Source of the DNA: an uncultured Oscillospiraceae bacterium | GTDB lineage: Bacteria > Bacillota > Clostridia > Oscillospirales > Oscillospiraceae | Length of the DNA: 6,726 nucleotides | Assembly: GCA_944385305.1 (NCBI GenBank) | Contig: CALWWS010000052.1 | Location: 1-6,726 of the forward strand | Direction of reading: 5' to 3' | In this document: positions 1 through 5,501 of the stretch, one piece after another | Numbering within the stretch: position 1 is the stretch's first letter | How the letters are laid out: every line of letters begins with the position of its first letter | The notes under the pieces: generated by a model | Database searches by the model: none | Told to the model about the DNA's origin: nothing | The model's input: only the letters and a program-made list of their open reading frames with translations | Position numbers and translations under genes: made by a program

Positions 1-1235
1 CAGGGTGTTCTCCCCGGTGCCCGGCCAGCCGGGATAGCCGCTGGCCCGCCGGACAAAGCCCCCCGGGCGGCCGCCGCCGCATGGCGGGCGCACAGGACAT
101 CCTCCTCCTCCTGCCGGGCGCAGCGGACAAAGGCGCACACCTGCACCTGCCCGTCCTCCACCGTCACCCGGCCCACATTAGCCGAGGCCCCCACCACTCC
201 GGGGAAGGCGGGGTGCATGGCGTACACCCCGTCCCAGAGCAGGTTGATAAGTCCCAGCGTCCCCTCCGCCAGGGCGGGGGCCCACACCGCCCCGGCCGGG
301 GGCGCGGGGGAAAGGGACACCTTCAGGCCGGGGTCGGTGGCGGCATACTGCTCCCGGAGCCGGGCCTCAAACCCCTCCAGGGCGGCCCGCAGCCCGGCCT
401 CTCCCTCCGGCGGGCACACCAGCTCCGCCCGGGCCCAGGTGGGAATTACGTTGTGCCCCGTCCCACCCTCCAGCCCGGCCAGCTGGGCGTTTACAGCGTC
501 AGACAGGTTGCTCAAAAAGTGGGCCAGCAGCTTCACCGGATTGGCCCGGCCCCGGTGGATGTCATCCCCCGAGTGGCCCCCGGCACAGCCGGACAGCTCC
601 AGCTGCCACGTCCCGCCCGGGGCGGGGGAACAGGTCTCCAGTGGCCTGGTATAGGTCTCCCGCCGGCCGCTGGCGGAGCCCACAATGGCCCGGCCCAGGT
701 GGAAGCCGTCGGTATTGATCAGGTACGCCGCCCCCGCCAGCCAGGCGGGGTCCACCTGCTTGGCCCCCGCCAGGCCCACCTCCTCCGCCACGGTGAACAG
801 CAGGCGCAGGGGGCCGTGGCTCACATCCCGCCCCAGCAGCCACAGCACCGCCGCGTTGCCCAGGCAGTTGTCCGCCCCCAGGGAGGAGCGGCCATCGGTG
901 CGCAGAAAGCCGTCCCGCTCCTCCACCGCCACCACGTGCTCCATGGGGTCCAGTCCGCTGCCCGGAGGAAAGGCGCACACCATGTCCAGATGGCCCTGGA
1001 GGATCAGGGTGGGGGCTCCTTCCCGCCCGGGGGAGGGGCTTACCAGGCACAGCAGATTGCCCGTCCCGTCCCGCCGGACCTCCAGCCCCCGTTCTTCCAG
1101 CCGCCGCTGGAGAAAATCTCCCAGCCGTCCCTCCCCGTGGGAGGGGTGGGGGAAGCGGCTGAGCACACAGAATTGCTCCACAATTCCCCGGGTAATGGCC
1201 TCCCGACCCCCCAGCCGCTCCAGTAAGGTGGGCAT
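1..1235 (-). CDS. pepD: PepD-type aminoacyl-histidine dipeptidase (peptidase M20), C-terminus cut by the window edge, probable frameshift
   Basis: Cytoplasmic zinc dipeptidase of the M20/PepD family, which splits dipeptides such as Xaa-His (carnosinase-like). Read from ATG at 1235, about 411 codons are present; the family is about 480 residues. Metal-site motifs are in order: GHLDMV at residues 81-86 (His82, Asp84), GADN at 120-123 (Asp122), AEE at 150-152 (catalytic Glu151 and metal-binding Glu152) and INTD at 173-176 (Asp176). GGHSG (219-223) and the GGTGHNVIP stretch of the dimerisation domain follow. These positions almost match those of E. coli PepD. The last metal His lies beyond the edge. 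The conserved C-terminal SGYPGW motif (about positions 10-40) is in a different frame from the rest, so a base appears lost in the C6 run at 59-64. The Shine-Dalgarno AAAGGA sits about 9 nt before the ATG. It lies downstream of ytaF on the same strand but has its own promoter. The family call is secure; whether the gene is intact is not. Confidence 0.9.
   Translation of the reverse strand, partial: MPTLLERLGGREAITRGIVEQFCVLSRFPHPSHGEGRLGDFLQRRLEERGLEVRRDGTGNLLCLVSPSPGREGAPTLILQGHLDMVCAFPPGSGLDPMEHVVAVEERDGFLRTDGRSSLGADNCLGNAAVLWLLGRDVSHGPLRLLFTVAEEVGLAGAKQVDPAWLAGAAYLINTDGFHLGRAIVGSASGRRETYTRPLETCSPAPGGTWQLELSGCAGGHSGDDIHRGRANPVKLLAHFLSNLSDAVNAQLAGLEGGTGHNVIPTWARAELVCPPEGEAGLRAALEGFEARLREQYAATDPGLKVSLSPAPPAGAVWAPALAEGTLGLINLLWDGVYAMHPAFPGVVGASANVGRVTVEDGQVQVCAFVRCARQEEEDVLCARHAAAAARGALSGGPAAIPAGRAPGRTP
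59..64 (-). other. Probable one-base deletion in a G6 homopolymer of pepD
   Basis: On the coding (minus) strand this is six consecutive G. Upstream of it the dipeptidase reads in the frame of the ATG at 1235, up to ...ARQEEEDVLCARHAAAA. Downstream, that frame gives a low-complexity Ala/Gly/Pro tail. The -1 frame instead gives GFVRRASGYPGWPGTGENTL, which matches the conserved YPGW region of PepD. A seventh G would restore one frame. The Arg-to-YPGW distance would then be about 30 residues, close to E. coli PepD. It could be a real mutation or a sequencing or assembly error. Confidence 0.75.
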
Positions 1236-1268
1236 ACGTTCACATCCTTTGCCTGTGGTATGGGGCAT

Positions 1269-1301
1269 CTTTCCCGCTCAGGCGGGAAAGGCCCGCTTTT
1301 T
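1269..1301. repeat. Two overlapping inverted repeats in the pepD leader
   Basis: Hairpin 1 has perfect 9-bp arms, CTTTCCCGC (1269-1277) and GCGGGAAAG (1282-1290), around a TCAG loop. Hairpin 2 reuses GCGGG (1282-1286), pairing with CCCGC (1292-1296), and is followed on the plus strand by TTTTT (1297-1301). The two structures exclude each other. The T-run faces the plus strand, where no gene approaches. In the pepD direction neither hairpin is followed by a T-run, so a simple terminator for ytaF is not supported. This may be a leader RNA structure or a remnant. Confidence 0.55.
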
Positions 1302-1311
1302 CCATGGGACG

Positions 1312-1341
1312 ATTATATCACGGCGGGGAGGGGCCGCGCAA
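1312..1341 (-). promoter_or_regulatory. Predicted extended -10 promoter of pepD
   Basis: On the minus strand, TGATATAAT (1320 to 1312) is a perfect TATAAT with the TGn extension. The best -35 is TTGCGC (1341 to 1336) with an 18-bp spacer, a weak match that an extended -10 can tolerate. It lies just past the ytaF stop codon and predicts a start near 1305 and a leader of about 70 nt before the pepD ATG. Confidence 0.65.
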
Positions 1342-1350
1342 TTTCTCCCG

Positions 1351-1920
1351 CTATAAAAATGCCTCCCAGGCCCCCAGCACCATGAGCATACCCCCCGACA
1401 GGGCCAGGGCGCAGCGGCCCAGCAGCCGCCCCACAAGCCCCTGTCCCAGCCGCCGGCCCAGGGCCAGGGCGGCCAGGGTGGCCAGGAAATTGGCCGCCGC
1501 CGCCCAGCCGGGGCTGATCCCTGTCACCCCGGCGGCCATGCCCACCCCCGCGTTGTTCACCGCCAGGGCGGCGGCCAGGGAGACGCAGCCCTCCAGGCTT
1601 CCCGCCCGCCCGGCGTCCGCCCCCTCACCGGCGGACCCCGACGGGTCGCGCAGGTAGTCCAGCACAAACCAAAAGCCGATGCCGATCAGCACCATACCCC
1701 CCAGTACCGCCGACAGGGCGGGGGGCAGCACCCCCGCCGCCGCCTCTCCCAGGGCCAGGGAAAACCAGGTGATCCCGGTGGTGACGGCGGCCAGCACCAG
1801 GCTGTGGCCCCGGGAGAGGACAATCCCCCGGGCCCCATAGCCCATGGCCAGAATCACCGTGTCCAGGTTGCAGGACGCGGCAAACATCCCCACCGCTAAA
1901 ACCGTGCTCCAGATACCCAT
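1351..1920 (-). CDS. ytaF: YtaF-like sporulation membrane protein, MntP-related
   Basis: A 189-residue, very hydrophobic integral membrane protein with about six predicted segments in two halves. The halves are joined by a short polar stretch (PSGSAGEGADAGRAG, about 93-107). The first half carries CNLDTVILAMGYG (residues 17-29, Asp20). The second carries SLAAALAVNNAGVGMAAGVTG (114-134). Both are characteristic of YtaF, a spore-former protein related to the manganese efflux pump MntP. B. subtilis YtaF is about 210 residues, so this copy is complete but slightly short. Its function in sporulation is not settled and metal transport is inferred from the family. The ATG at 1920 is preceded by AGGAGGAG, about 4-5 nt away. 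It is divergent from the HD-hydrolase gene and upstream of pepD on the same strand. I could not identify a convincing promoter for it. Confidence 0.85.
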   Translation of the reverse strand: MGIWSTVLAVGMFAASCNLDTVILAMGYGARGIVLSRGHSLVLAAVTTGITWFSLALGEAAAGVLPPALSAVLGGMVLIGIGFWFVLDYLRDPSGSAGEGADAGRAGSLEGCVSLAAALAVNNAGVGMAAGVTGISPGWAAAANFLATLAALALGRRLGQGLVGRLLGRCALALSGGMLMVLGAWEAFL

Positions 1921-1976
1921 AAAACTCCTCCTGTTCCGCCCATTCTATGCGCCGGGACAGGAGGGGGGTTCTCCCC

Positions 1977-2038
1977 TGGCCTTTTCGCTGGGGGTGTGGT
2001 ATAATACTACAATACGTATATTTCCATCTGTGAGGAGG
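1977..2038 (+). promoter_or_regulatory. Extended -10 promoter and ribosome binding site of the HD-hydrolase/MATE unit
   Basis: TGGTATAAT (1997-2005) is a perfect TATAAT (2000-2005) with a TGn extension. The -35 position, TGGCCT at 1977-1982 with a 17-bp spacer, is poor. The predicted start is near 2012, on an 8-bp palindrome ATACGTAT (2012-2019) that could be chance or an operator. TGAGGAGG (2031-2038) is a strong Shine-Dalgarno 7 nt before the ATG at 2046. Confidence 0.65.
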
Positions 2039-2045
2039 CCCTGCC

Positions 2046-2630
2046 ATGAACACCAAGGAGGACTTTATCGCCATCTACCGGGAGAACATCCGCCGAGAGG
2101 GGGCGGACGCCCTGCTGGACTACCTGGAGAACAAGAGCGACTTTTTCACCGCCCCCGCCTCTGCCCGCTTCCACGGGGCGTACGCCGGGGGGCTGTGTGA
2201 CCACAGCGTCAACGTCTATCGCTGCCTGCGGGCCTACCTGGACCGCCAGCGGGTGCAGGAGCTCTACGGGCTGGAGTACTCCCAGGAATCGGTGGCCATT
2301 GCCGCCCTGCTCCACGACCTGTGCAAGGTGGGCTGCTACAAGGCCGGCTCCCGCAACGTGAAGGGCCCTGACGGGAAGTGGCAGTCGGTGCCCACCTTTT
2401 ACTACGAGGACAGCCTGCCCTACGGCCACGGGGAGAAGTCGGTGTACATCATCTCCGGCTTTCTCCGCCTCACCCGGGAGGAGGCCATGGCCATCCGCTG
2501 GCATATGGGCTTTTCCGGGGAGGAGGACAAGCGCACGGTGGGTCAGGCCCTGGAGCAGTACCCCCTGGCCTTTGCCCTGTCGGTGGCCGACATGGAGGCC
2601 ACCTACTTCCTGGAGCGGGAGGAGGCCTGA
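2046..2630 (+). CDS. HD-domain metal-dependent hydrolase
   Basis: A 194-residue soluble protein consisting of a single HD domain. Visible metal ligands are His53 (in GGLCDHSVNVY), the signature His90-Asp91 (LLHDLCKVG), His128 (YGHGEKS), His153 (IRWHMG) and Asp182 (ADMEATY). This is the H...HD...H...H...D pattern of HD phosphohydrolases that carry two or more metals. The arrangement recalls the HD part of YhaM-type 3'-5' exoribonucleases, but no OB-fold nucleic-acid-binding domain precedes it. The substrate (nucleotide, RNA end or signalling molecule) cannot be told from sequence. It is the first gene of a two-gene unit: the following MATE pump starts 5 nt after its stop, and its last codons supply that gene's Shine-Dalgarno. 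Such genes are often annotated only as 'hydrolase' in Clostridia. Confidence 0.85.
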   Translation: MNTKEDFIAIYRENIRREGADALLDYLENKSDFFTAPASARFHGAYAGGLCDHSVNVYRCLRAYLDRQRVQELYGLEYSQESVAIAALLHDLCKVGCYKAGSRNVKGPDGKWQSVPTFYYEDSLPYGHGEKSVYIISGFLRLTREEAMAIRWHMGFSGEEDKRTVGQALEQYPLAFALSVADMEATYFLEREEA

Positions 2631-2635
2631 CCTCA

Positions 2636-4015
2636 TTGGCAAGACGCACCAACGACCTGGGGCGCGACCGGGTAGGTCCGCTCCTGCTGCGGCTGGCCCT
2701 GCCCGCCATTGCCGCCCAGCTCATCAACGCCCTGTATAACATTGTGGACCGGATGTACATCGGCCACATCCCGGTGGTGGGAGACGCCGCCCTCACCGGC
2801 CTGGGGGTATGCTTCCCCATACTCATGTTTATCTCCGCCCTCTCCTGCCTGGTGGGGGTGGGGGGCGGCTCCCGGGCGGCCATCCACATGGGGGCGGGCA
2901 ACCGGGAGCTGGCCAATGAGATCCTGGGCAACTGCGTGGCGCTGCTGCTGATTATCTCCGCGGCGGTGACGGTGCTCTTTCAGCTCTGGAAGGAGCCCAT
3001 GCTCTTTCTCTTCGGGGCCAGCGAGAACACCATCGGCTTTGCCGTGGATTACCTGGGTATCTACCTGTGGGGCACCGTGTGCGTCCAGATCGCCCTGGGG
3101 CTGAACAACTTTATTACCACCCAGGGCTTCGCCACCGTGTCCATGGCCACTGTGATTCTGGGGGCGGTCATTAACATCGTGCTGGACCCTGTCTTTATCT
3201 TCGCCCTGGATATGGGGGTACGGGGGGCCGCCCTGGCCACCGTGCTGGCCCAGGCGGTGTCGGCAATCTGGGTGCTCCTCTTTCTGCTGGGCAGGCGCAC
3301 CAAGCTGAAAATCCAGCTGCGCTATCTGCGCCTGCGGCCCAAAGTGCTCCTGCCCGTAATGGCCATCGGGGTATCCCCCTTTATCATGCAGTCCACCGAG
3401 AGTCTGGTGAACATCGCCCTCAACGCCTCTTTGAAGTACTACGGCGGGGATCTCTATGTGGGGGCCATCACCATCTGCAGCAGCATTATGCAGGTATTCT
3501 ACATGCCCCTGCAGGGGCTGGCCCAGGGGGCCCAGCCCATCATCGGCTTTAACTTCGGCGCGGGCAGCCTGGACCGGGTACGCCAGACCTTCCGGCTGCT
3601 GCTGCGCTGCGCCCTGTGCCTGTCCTGCGCCATGTGGGCCATGCTGGAGCTCTTCCCCGGGGTCTTTGTGGCTCTGTTCAACAACAAGCCGGAGCTGGTG
3701 TCGGTGGCGGTGCCCGCCCTGCGCATCTATATGGGCTGTCTGTTCATGCTGGGCATCCAGAACGCCTGCCAGCAGACCTTTGTGGCCCTGGGGCAGGCCA
3801 AGGTCTCTCTGTTTCTCGCCCTGCTGCGCAAGGTGATCCTGCTCATCCCCCTGATCTTCCTGCTGCCCCTGATCCTGCCCAACCAAGTAACCGCCGTCTA
3901 CCTGGCCGAGCCGGTGGCCGACTTCCTGGCCGCCACCTGCACGGGGCTGGTATTTTCTCAGCGCTTTCCCCGGATTCTGAAAAAGCGGCGCAGTGAGCTG
4001 GCGCAAAACGGCTAG
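2636..4015 (+). CDS. MATE family multidrug efflux pump, MepA-like (TTG start)
   Basis: A 459-residue inner-membrane transporter with the 12-segment layout expected of MATE proteins. These export cationic drugs, dyes or metabolites using a Na+ or H+ gradient. Recognisable MATE features are the N-terminal LALPAIAAQLINALYNIVDRMYIG (about 20-43), GGGSRAAIHMGAGN after helix 2 (76-89), LDPVFIF at 183-189, and QPIIGFNFGAGS in the second half (300-311). The length is normal for the family. No ATG or GTG lies between the upstream stop and the conserved first helix. TTG at 2636 is the only reasonable start, 10 nt after AGGAGG (2620-2625). It sits 5 nt behind the HD-hydrolase gene and is probably co-transcribed and translationally coupled with it. 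The gene ends before a strong hairpin. The substrate is unknown. Confidence 0.92.
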   Translation: MARRTNDLGRDRVGPLLLRLALPAIAAQLINALYNIVDRMYIGHIPVVGDAALTGLGVCFPILMFISALSCLVGVGGGSRAAIHMGAGNRELANEILGNCVALLLIISAAVTVLFQLWKEPMLFLFGASENTIGFAVDYLGIYLWGTVCVQIALGLNNFITTQGFATVSMATVILGAVINIVLDPVFIFALDMGVRGAALATVLAQAVSAIWVLLFLLGRRTKLKIQLRYLRLRPKVLLPVMAIGVSPFIMQSTESLVNIALNASLKYYGGDLYVGAITICSSIMQVFYMPLQGLAQGAQPIIGFNFGAGSLDRVRQTFRLLLRCALCLSCAMWAMLELFPGVFVALFNNKPELVSVAVPALRIYMGCLFMLGIQNACQQTFVALGQAKVSLFLALLRKVILLIPLIFLLPLILPNQVTAVYLAEPVADFLAATCTGLVFSQRFPRILKKRRSELAQNG

Positions 4016-4031
4016 CTCCTCCGCCCGCAAG

Positions 4032-4068
4032 AACCGGCGCGGCTCCCTTTGGGGAAGCCGCGCCGGTT
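4032..4068. terminator. Bidirectional hairpin between two convergent MATE genes
   Basis: Perfect 13-bp arms AACCGGCGCGGCT (4032-4044) and AGCCGCGCCGGTT (4056-4068) enclose an 11-nt loop that can itself pair CCC with GGG. It lies 17 nt after the stop of the plus-strand pump and 10 nt before the stop of the minus-strand pump, as expected for a shared terminator. The T-tract is weak on both sides (GGTTTACC on plus, GGTTCTTG on minus), so termination would depend on the very stable stem. Confidence 0.75.
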
Positions 4069-4077
4069 TACCATTTA

Positions 4078-5415
4078 TCAGCGGGGGCCGTCCGCCCCGT
4101 ATACCCCCCGGTATCTCCACAGGAAAAACAGGGAAAGTCCCAGACACAGGGCCTCGGCGGCGGGCACCGCCAGCCACACCCCCGCCACCCCCATCAGGCG
4201 GGGCAGGAGGAGCAGCCCCGCCGTGAGAAAGCCGAAGGTGCGGGCAAAGGAGACAATGGCCGAGGTGCGCCCATCGGACAGGGCGGTGAAAAAGGCGGAG
4301 GCAAAGATATTCACCCCGGCAAAGAGGAAGGTGGGGGAGAACAGGCGGAAGCCCTCCAGCGCCAGGGCGTTTACCGCCGACCCGGCGGGGGAGAACAGCC
4401 CCACAATCCCCCCCGCCAGAGCCAGGGCCAGGGCGAAGGTGCCAACCGACCCCGCCAGCAGAAAGACCATGCACCGGCTGAACAGACGGCGCAGCCGGCG
4501 GCGGTTCTCCGCCCCGTAGGCAAAGCTGATCAGGGGGGCCACCCCCATGGAGAAGCCCAGATACAGGGCGGTGAGGAGGAACTGTGCGTAGAGCACAATG
4601 GTGATGGCCGCCACCCCCGTCTCTCCCGCGTAGGTCATCATAATACTGTTGAAGAGGAAGGTGACCACCGCGGCGGCCAGATTGGTAACCATCTCGGAGG
4701 AGCCGTTGGCGCAGCTCTTCCCCAGCATCCGCCACCGGGGGCGGGTGGGGGCAAAGCGCAGCCCCTGCCGGCGCAGGGCGAAAAAGGCCAGGCCGCACAC
4801 GGCGGGGATAAGATAGCCCGACACGGTGCCCAGGGCGGCCCCCAGAATCCCCAGCTTCATGGGGCCCATGAACACCACGTCCAGCACCCCGTTGGTCACC
4901 CCAGCCGCCACCGTCAGCCCCAGACCCAGGCCGGGCCGCCCAGCCGCCACAAAAAAGCTCTGGAACAAAAACTGGAGCATGGCGGCGGGGGCAAAGAGCA
5001 GCTGCACCCGCAGGTAGACCGTGCAGTGGGGCAGCAGGGCGGGGCTGGCCCCCAGCAGGCGGCTGAGGGCCTCCGGGGCCAGCAGCCCCAGCAGGAAAAA
5101 GACTGCCCCCGCGCTCACCCCCGCCAGGGTGAGGAAGGTGAAGTCCCGCCGGGCTCCCTCTTCGTCCCCCTCCCCCATCTTTCGGGCCACCGCCGCGCTG
5201 CCCCCCGTGGAGAGCATGATCCCCACCGCCATCACCGCGCACAGGCAGGGGAAGACGATGTTGGCCGCCGCCAGGGCGTCCTCCCCCACCAGGCGGGCGA
5301 TGAAGATCCCGTCCACAATGGTGTAGAGGGAGGTGAAAATCATCATAATAACGGTGGGCAGGGCAAAGCCCAGCAGCCCGGCGGCGGAGTAATCCCGATC
5401 CAGACGGTTTTCCAT
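4078..5415 (-). CDS. MATE family multidrug efflux pump, MepA-like, controlled by the divergent MerR regulator
   Basis: A 445-residue inner-membrane MATE transporter with about 12 predicted segments. It shows FALPTVIMMIFTSLYTIVDGIFIARLVG at 17-44, GGSAAVARKMGEGD after helix 2 (71-84), and GVAPLISFAYGAEN in the second half, typical of the MepA branch. The start is set at ATG 5415 because GGGGAGGAG lies about 6 nt upstream and the predicted transcript begins near 5449. A longer in-frame ATG at 5460 falls inside the -10 box and cannot be on that mRNA. The divergent BmrR-like regulator and the MerR-type promoter between them imply inducible expression by a bound ligand. Export of toxic cationic or amphipathic compounds is likely from family and context; the real substrate is unknown. 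It differs clearly in sequence from the neighbouring convergent pump, so the pair is not a recent duplication. Confidence 0.92.
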   Translation of the reverse strand: MENRLDRDYSAAGLLGFALPTVIMMIFTSLYTIVDGIFIARLVGEDALAAANIVFPCLCAVMAVGIMLSTGGSAAVARKMGEGDEEGARRDFTFLTLAGVSAGAVFFLLGLLAPEALSRLLGASPALLPHCTVYLRVQLLFAPAAMLQFLFQSFFVAAGRPGLGLGLTVAAGVTNGVLDVVFMGPMKLGILGAALGTVSGYLIPAVCGLAFFALRRQGLRFAPTRPRWRMLGKSCANGSSEMVTNLAAAVVTFLFNSIMMTYAGETGVAAITIVLYAQFLLTALYLGFSMGVAPLISFAYGAENRRRLRRLFSRCMVFLLAGSVGTFALALALAGGIVGLFSPAGSAVNALALEGFRLFSPTFLFAGVNIFASAFFTALSDGRTSAIVSFARTFGFLTAGLLLLPRLMGVAGVWLAVPAAEALCLGLSLFFLWRYRGVYGADGPR

Positions 5416-5430
5416 CCCTCTCTCCTCCCC

Positions 5431-5460
5431 TTGACAGTTTTTCTGTGTATAGGGTATCAT
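5431..5460 (+). promoter_or_regulatory. Promoter of the MerR regulator gene, overlapping the pump promoter
   Basis: A perfect -35 TTGACA (5431-5436) is followed by TATCAT (5455-5460) after 18 bp. The -10 overlaps the pump's -10 on the other strand (5456-5461), so the two promoters face each other and cannot both be occupied by polymerase. The predicted start is near 5467, giving a leader of about 32 nt before the proposed start codon at 5499. Confidence 0.75.
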
Positions 5461-5486
5461 AAGGGATCGGGTAACCCGATAGTCAA
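5456..5486 (-). promoter_or_regulatory. MerR-type promoter of the MATE pump with 19-bp spacer
   Basis: On the minus strand, TTGACT (5486 to 5481) and TATGAT (5461 to 5456) are separated by 19 bp (5462-5480). This is the over-long spacer that MerR-family activators correct by distorting DNA. The spacer contains a perfect palindrome. The predicted start is near 5449, giving a leader of about 34 nt before the ATG at 5415. Confidence 0.85.
5466..5480. promoter_or_regulatory. Predicted MerR/BmrR operator palindrome
   Basis: ATCGGGTAACCCGAT is a perfect inverted repeat with 7-bp arms and a single central base (5473). It fills most of the spacer of the pump promoter, exactly where MerR-family dimers bind. 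It also overlaps the expected transcription start of the regulator gene (near 5467), so binding should repress the regulator while allowing activation of the pump. Confidence 0.85.
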
Positions 5487-5501
5487 GGGGGGATTTTTAC
5501 G
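5485..5501 (+). promoter_or_regulatory. Shine-Dalgarno and ACG start codon that decide the MerR N-terminus
   Basis: AAGGGGGG (5485-5492) lies 6 nt before ACG (5499-5501). Reading from this ACG gives GRYFTTGEMARLCGVTK, which restores the usual N-terminus of BmrR-like regulators. No ATG, GTG or TTG lies in frame between the Shine-Dalgarno and the conserved helix. The Shine-Dalgarno also overlaps the pump's -35 box. Confidence 0.65.

Larger units (their letters stand above)
5427..5490. repeat. 9-bp inverted repeat framing the divergent promoters
   Basis: CCCCTTGAC (5427-5435) and GTCAAGGGG (5482-5490) are perfect inverted copies. Each includes the -35 core of one promoter, and their axis (about 5458.5) runs through the shared -10. 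The region is therefore nearly symmetrical, except that one spacer is 18 bp and the other 19 bp. Confidence 0.8.

Noticed and set aside
81..1226. A 381-codon plus-strand open frame opposite pepD
   Set aside because: It is a low-complexity Gly/Pro/Arg/His translation, while the opposite strand encodes a clear M20 peptidase with its metal ligands. It is a GC-rich shadow.
1942..1949. CATAGAAT on the minus strand upstream of ytaF as a sporulation sigma-factor or ordinary -10 box
   Set aside because: It resembles sigma-E/K or sigma-A -10 elements, but no matching -35 is found at a suitable distance, so it is not supported.
1959..1977. Short inverted repeat (AGGGG/CCCCT) between ytaF and the HD-hydrolase gene
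   Set aside because: It has only about five paired bases in a G/C-run-rich stretch and no T-tract, so it is likely chance.
2378..2635. N-terminal extension of the first MATE pump to the ATG at 2378
   Set aside because: The extension lies inside the HD-hydrolase gene in another frame and is Gly/His/Pro-rich. Without it the pump has normal MATE length from TTG 2636.
2633..5242. An 869-codon open frame on the minus strand across both MATE genes
   Set aside because: It runs antisense through one pump and out of frame through the other. The translation is rich in Gly, His, Gln and Pro with no domain, as expected for shadows in GC-rich DNA. Both real genes read well in other frames.
5416..5460. 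N-terminal extension of the second MATE pump to the ATG at 5460
   Set aside because: That ATG overlaps the -10 box of the pump promoter, so it is upstream of the predicted transcript start. The ATG at 5415 has a good Shine-Dalgarno.
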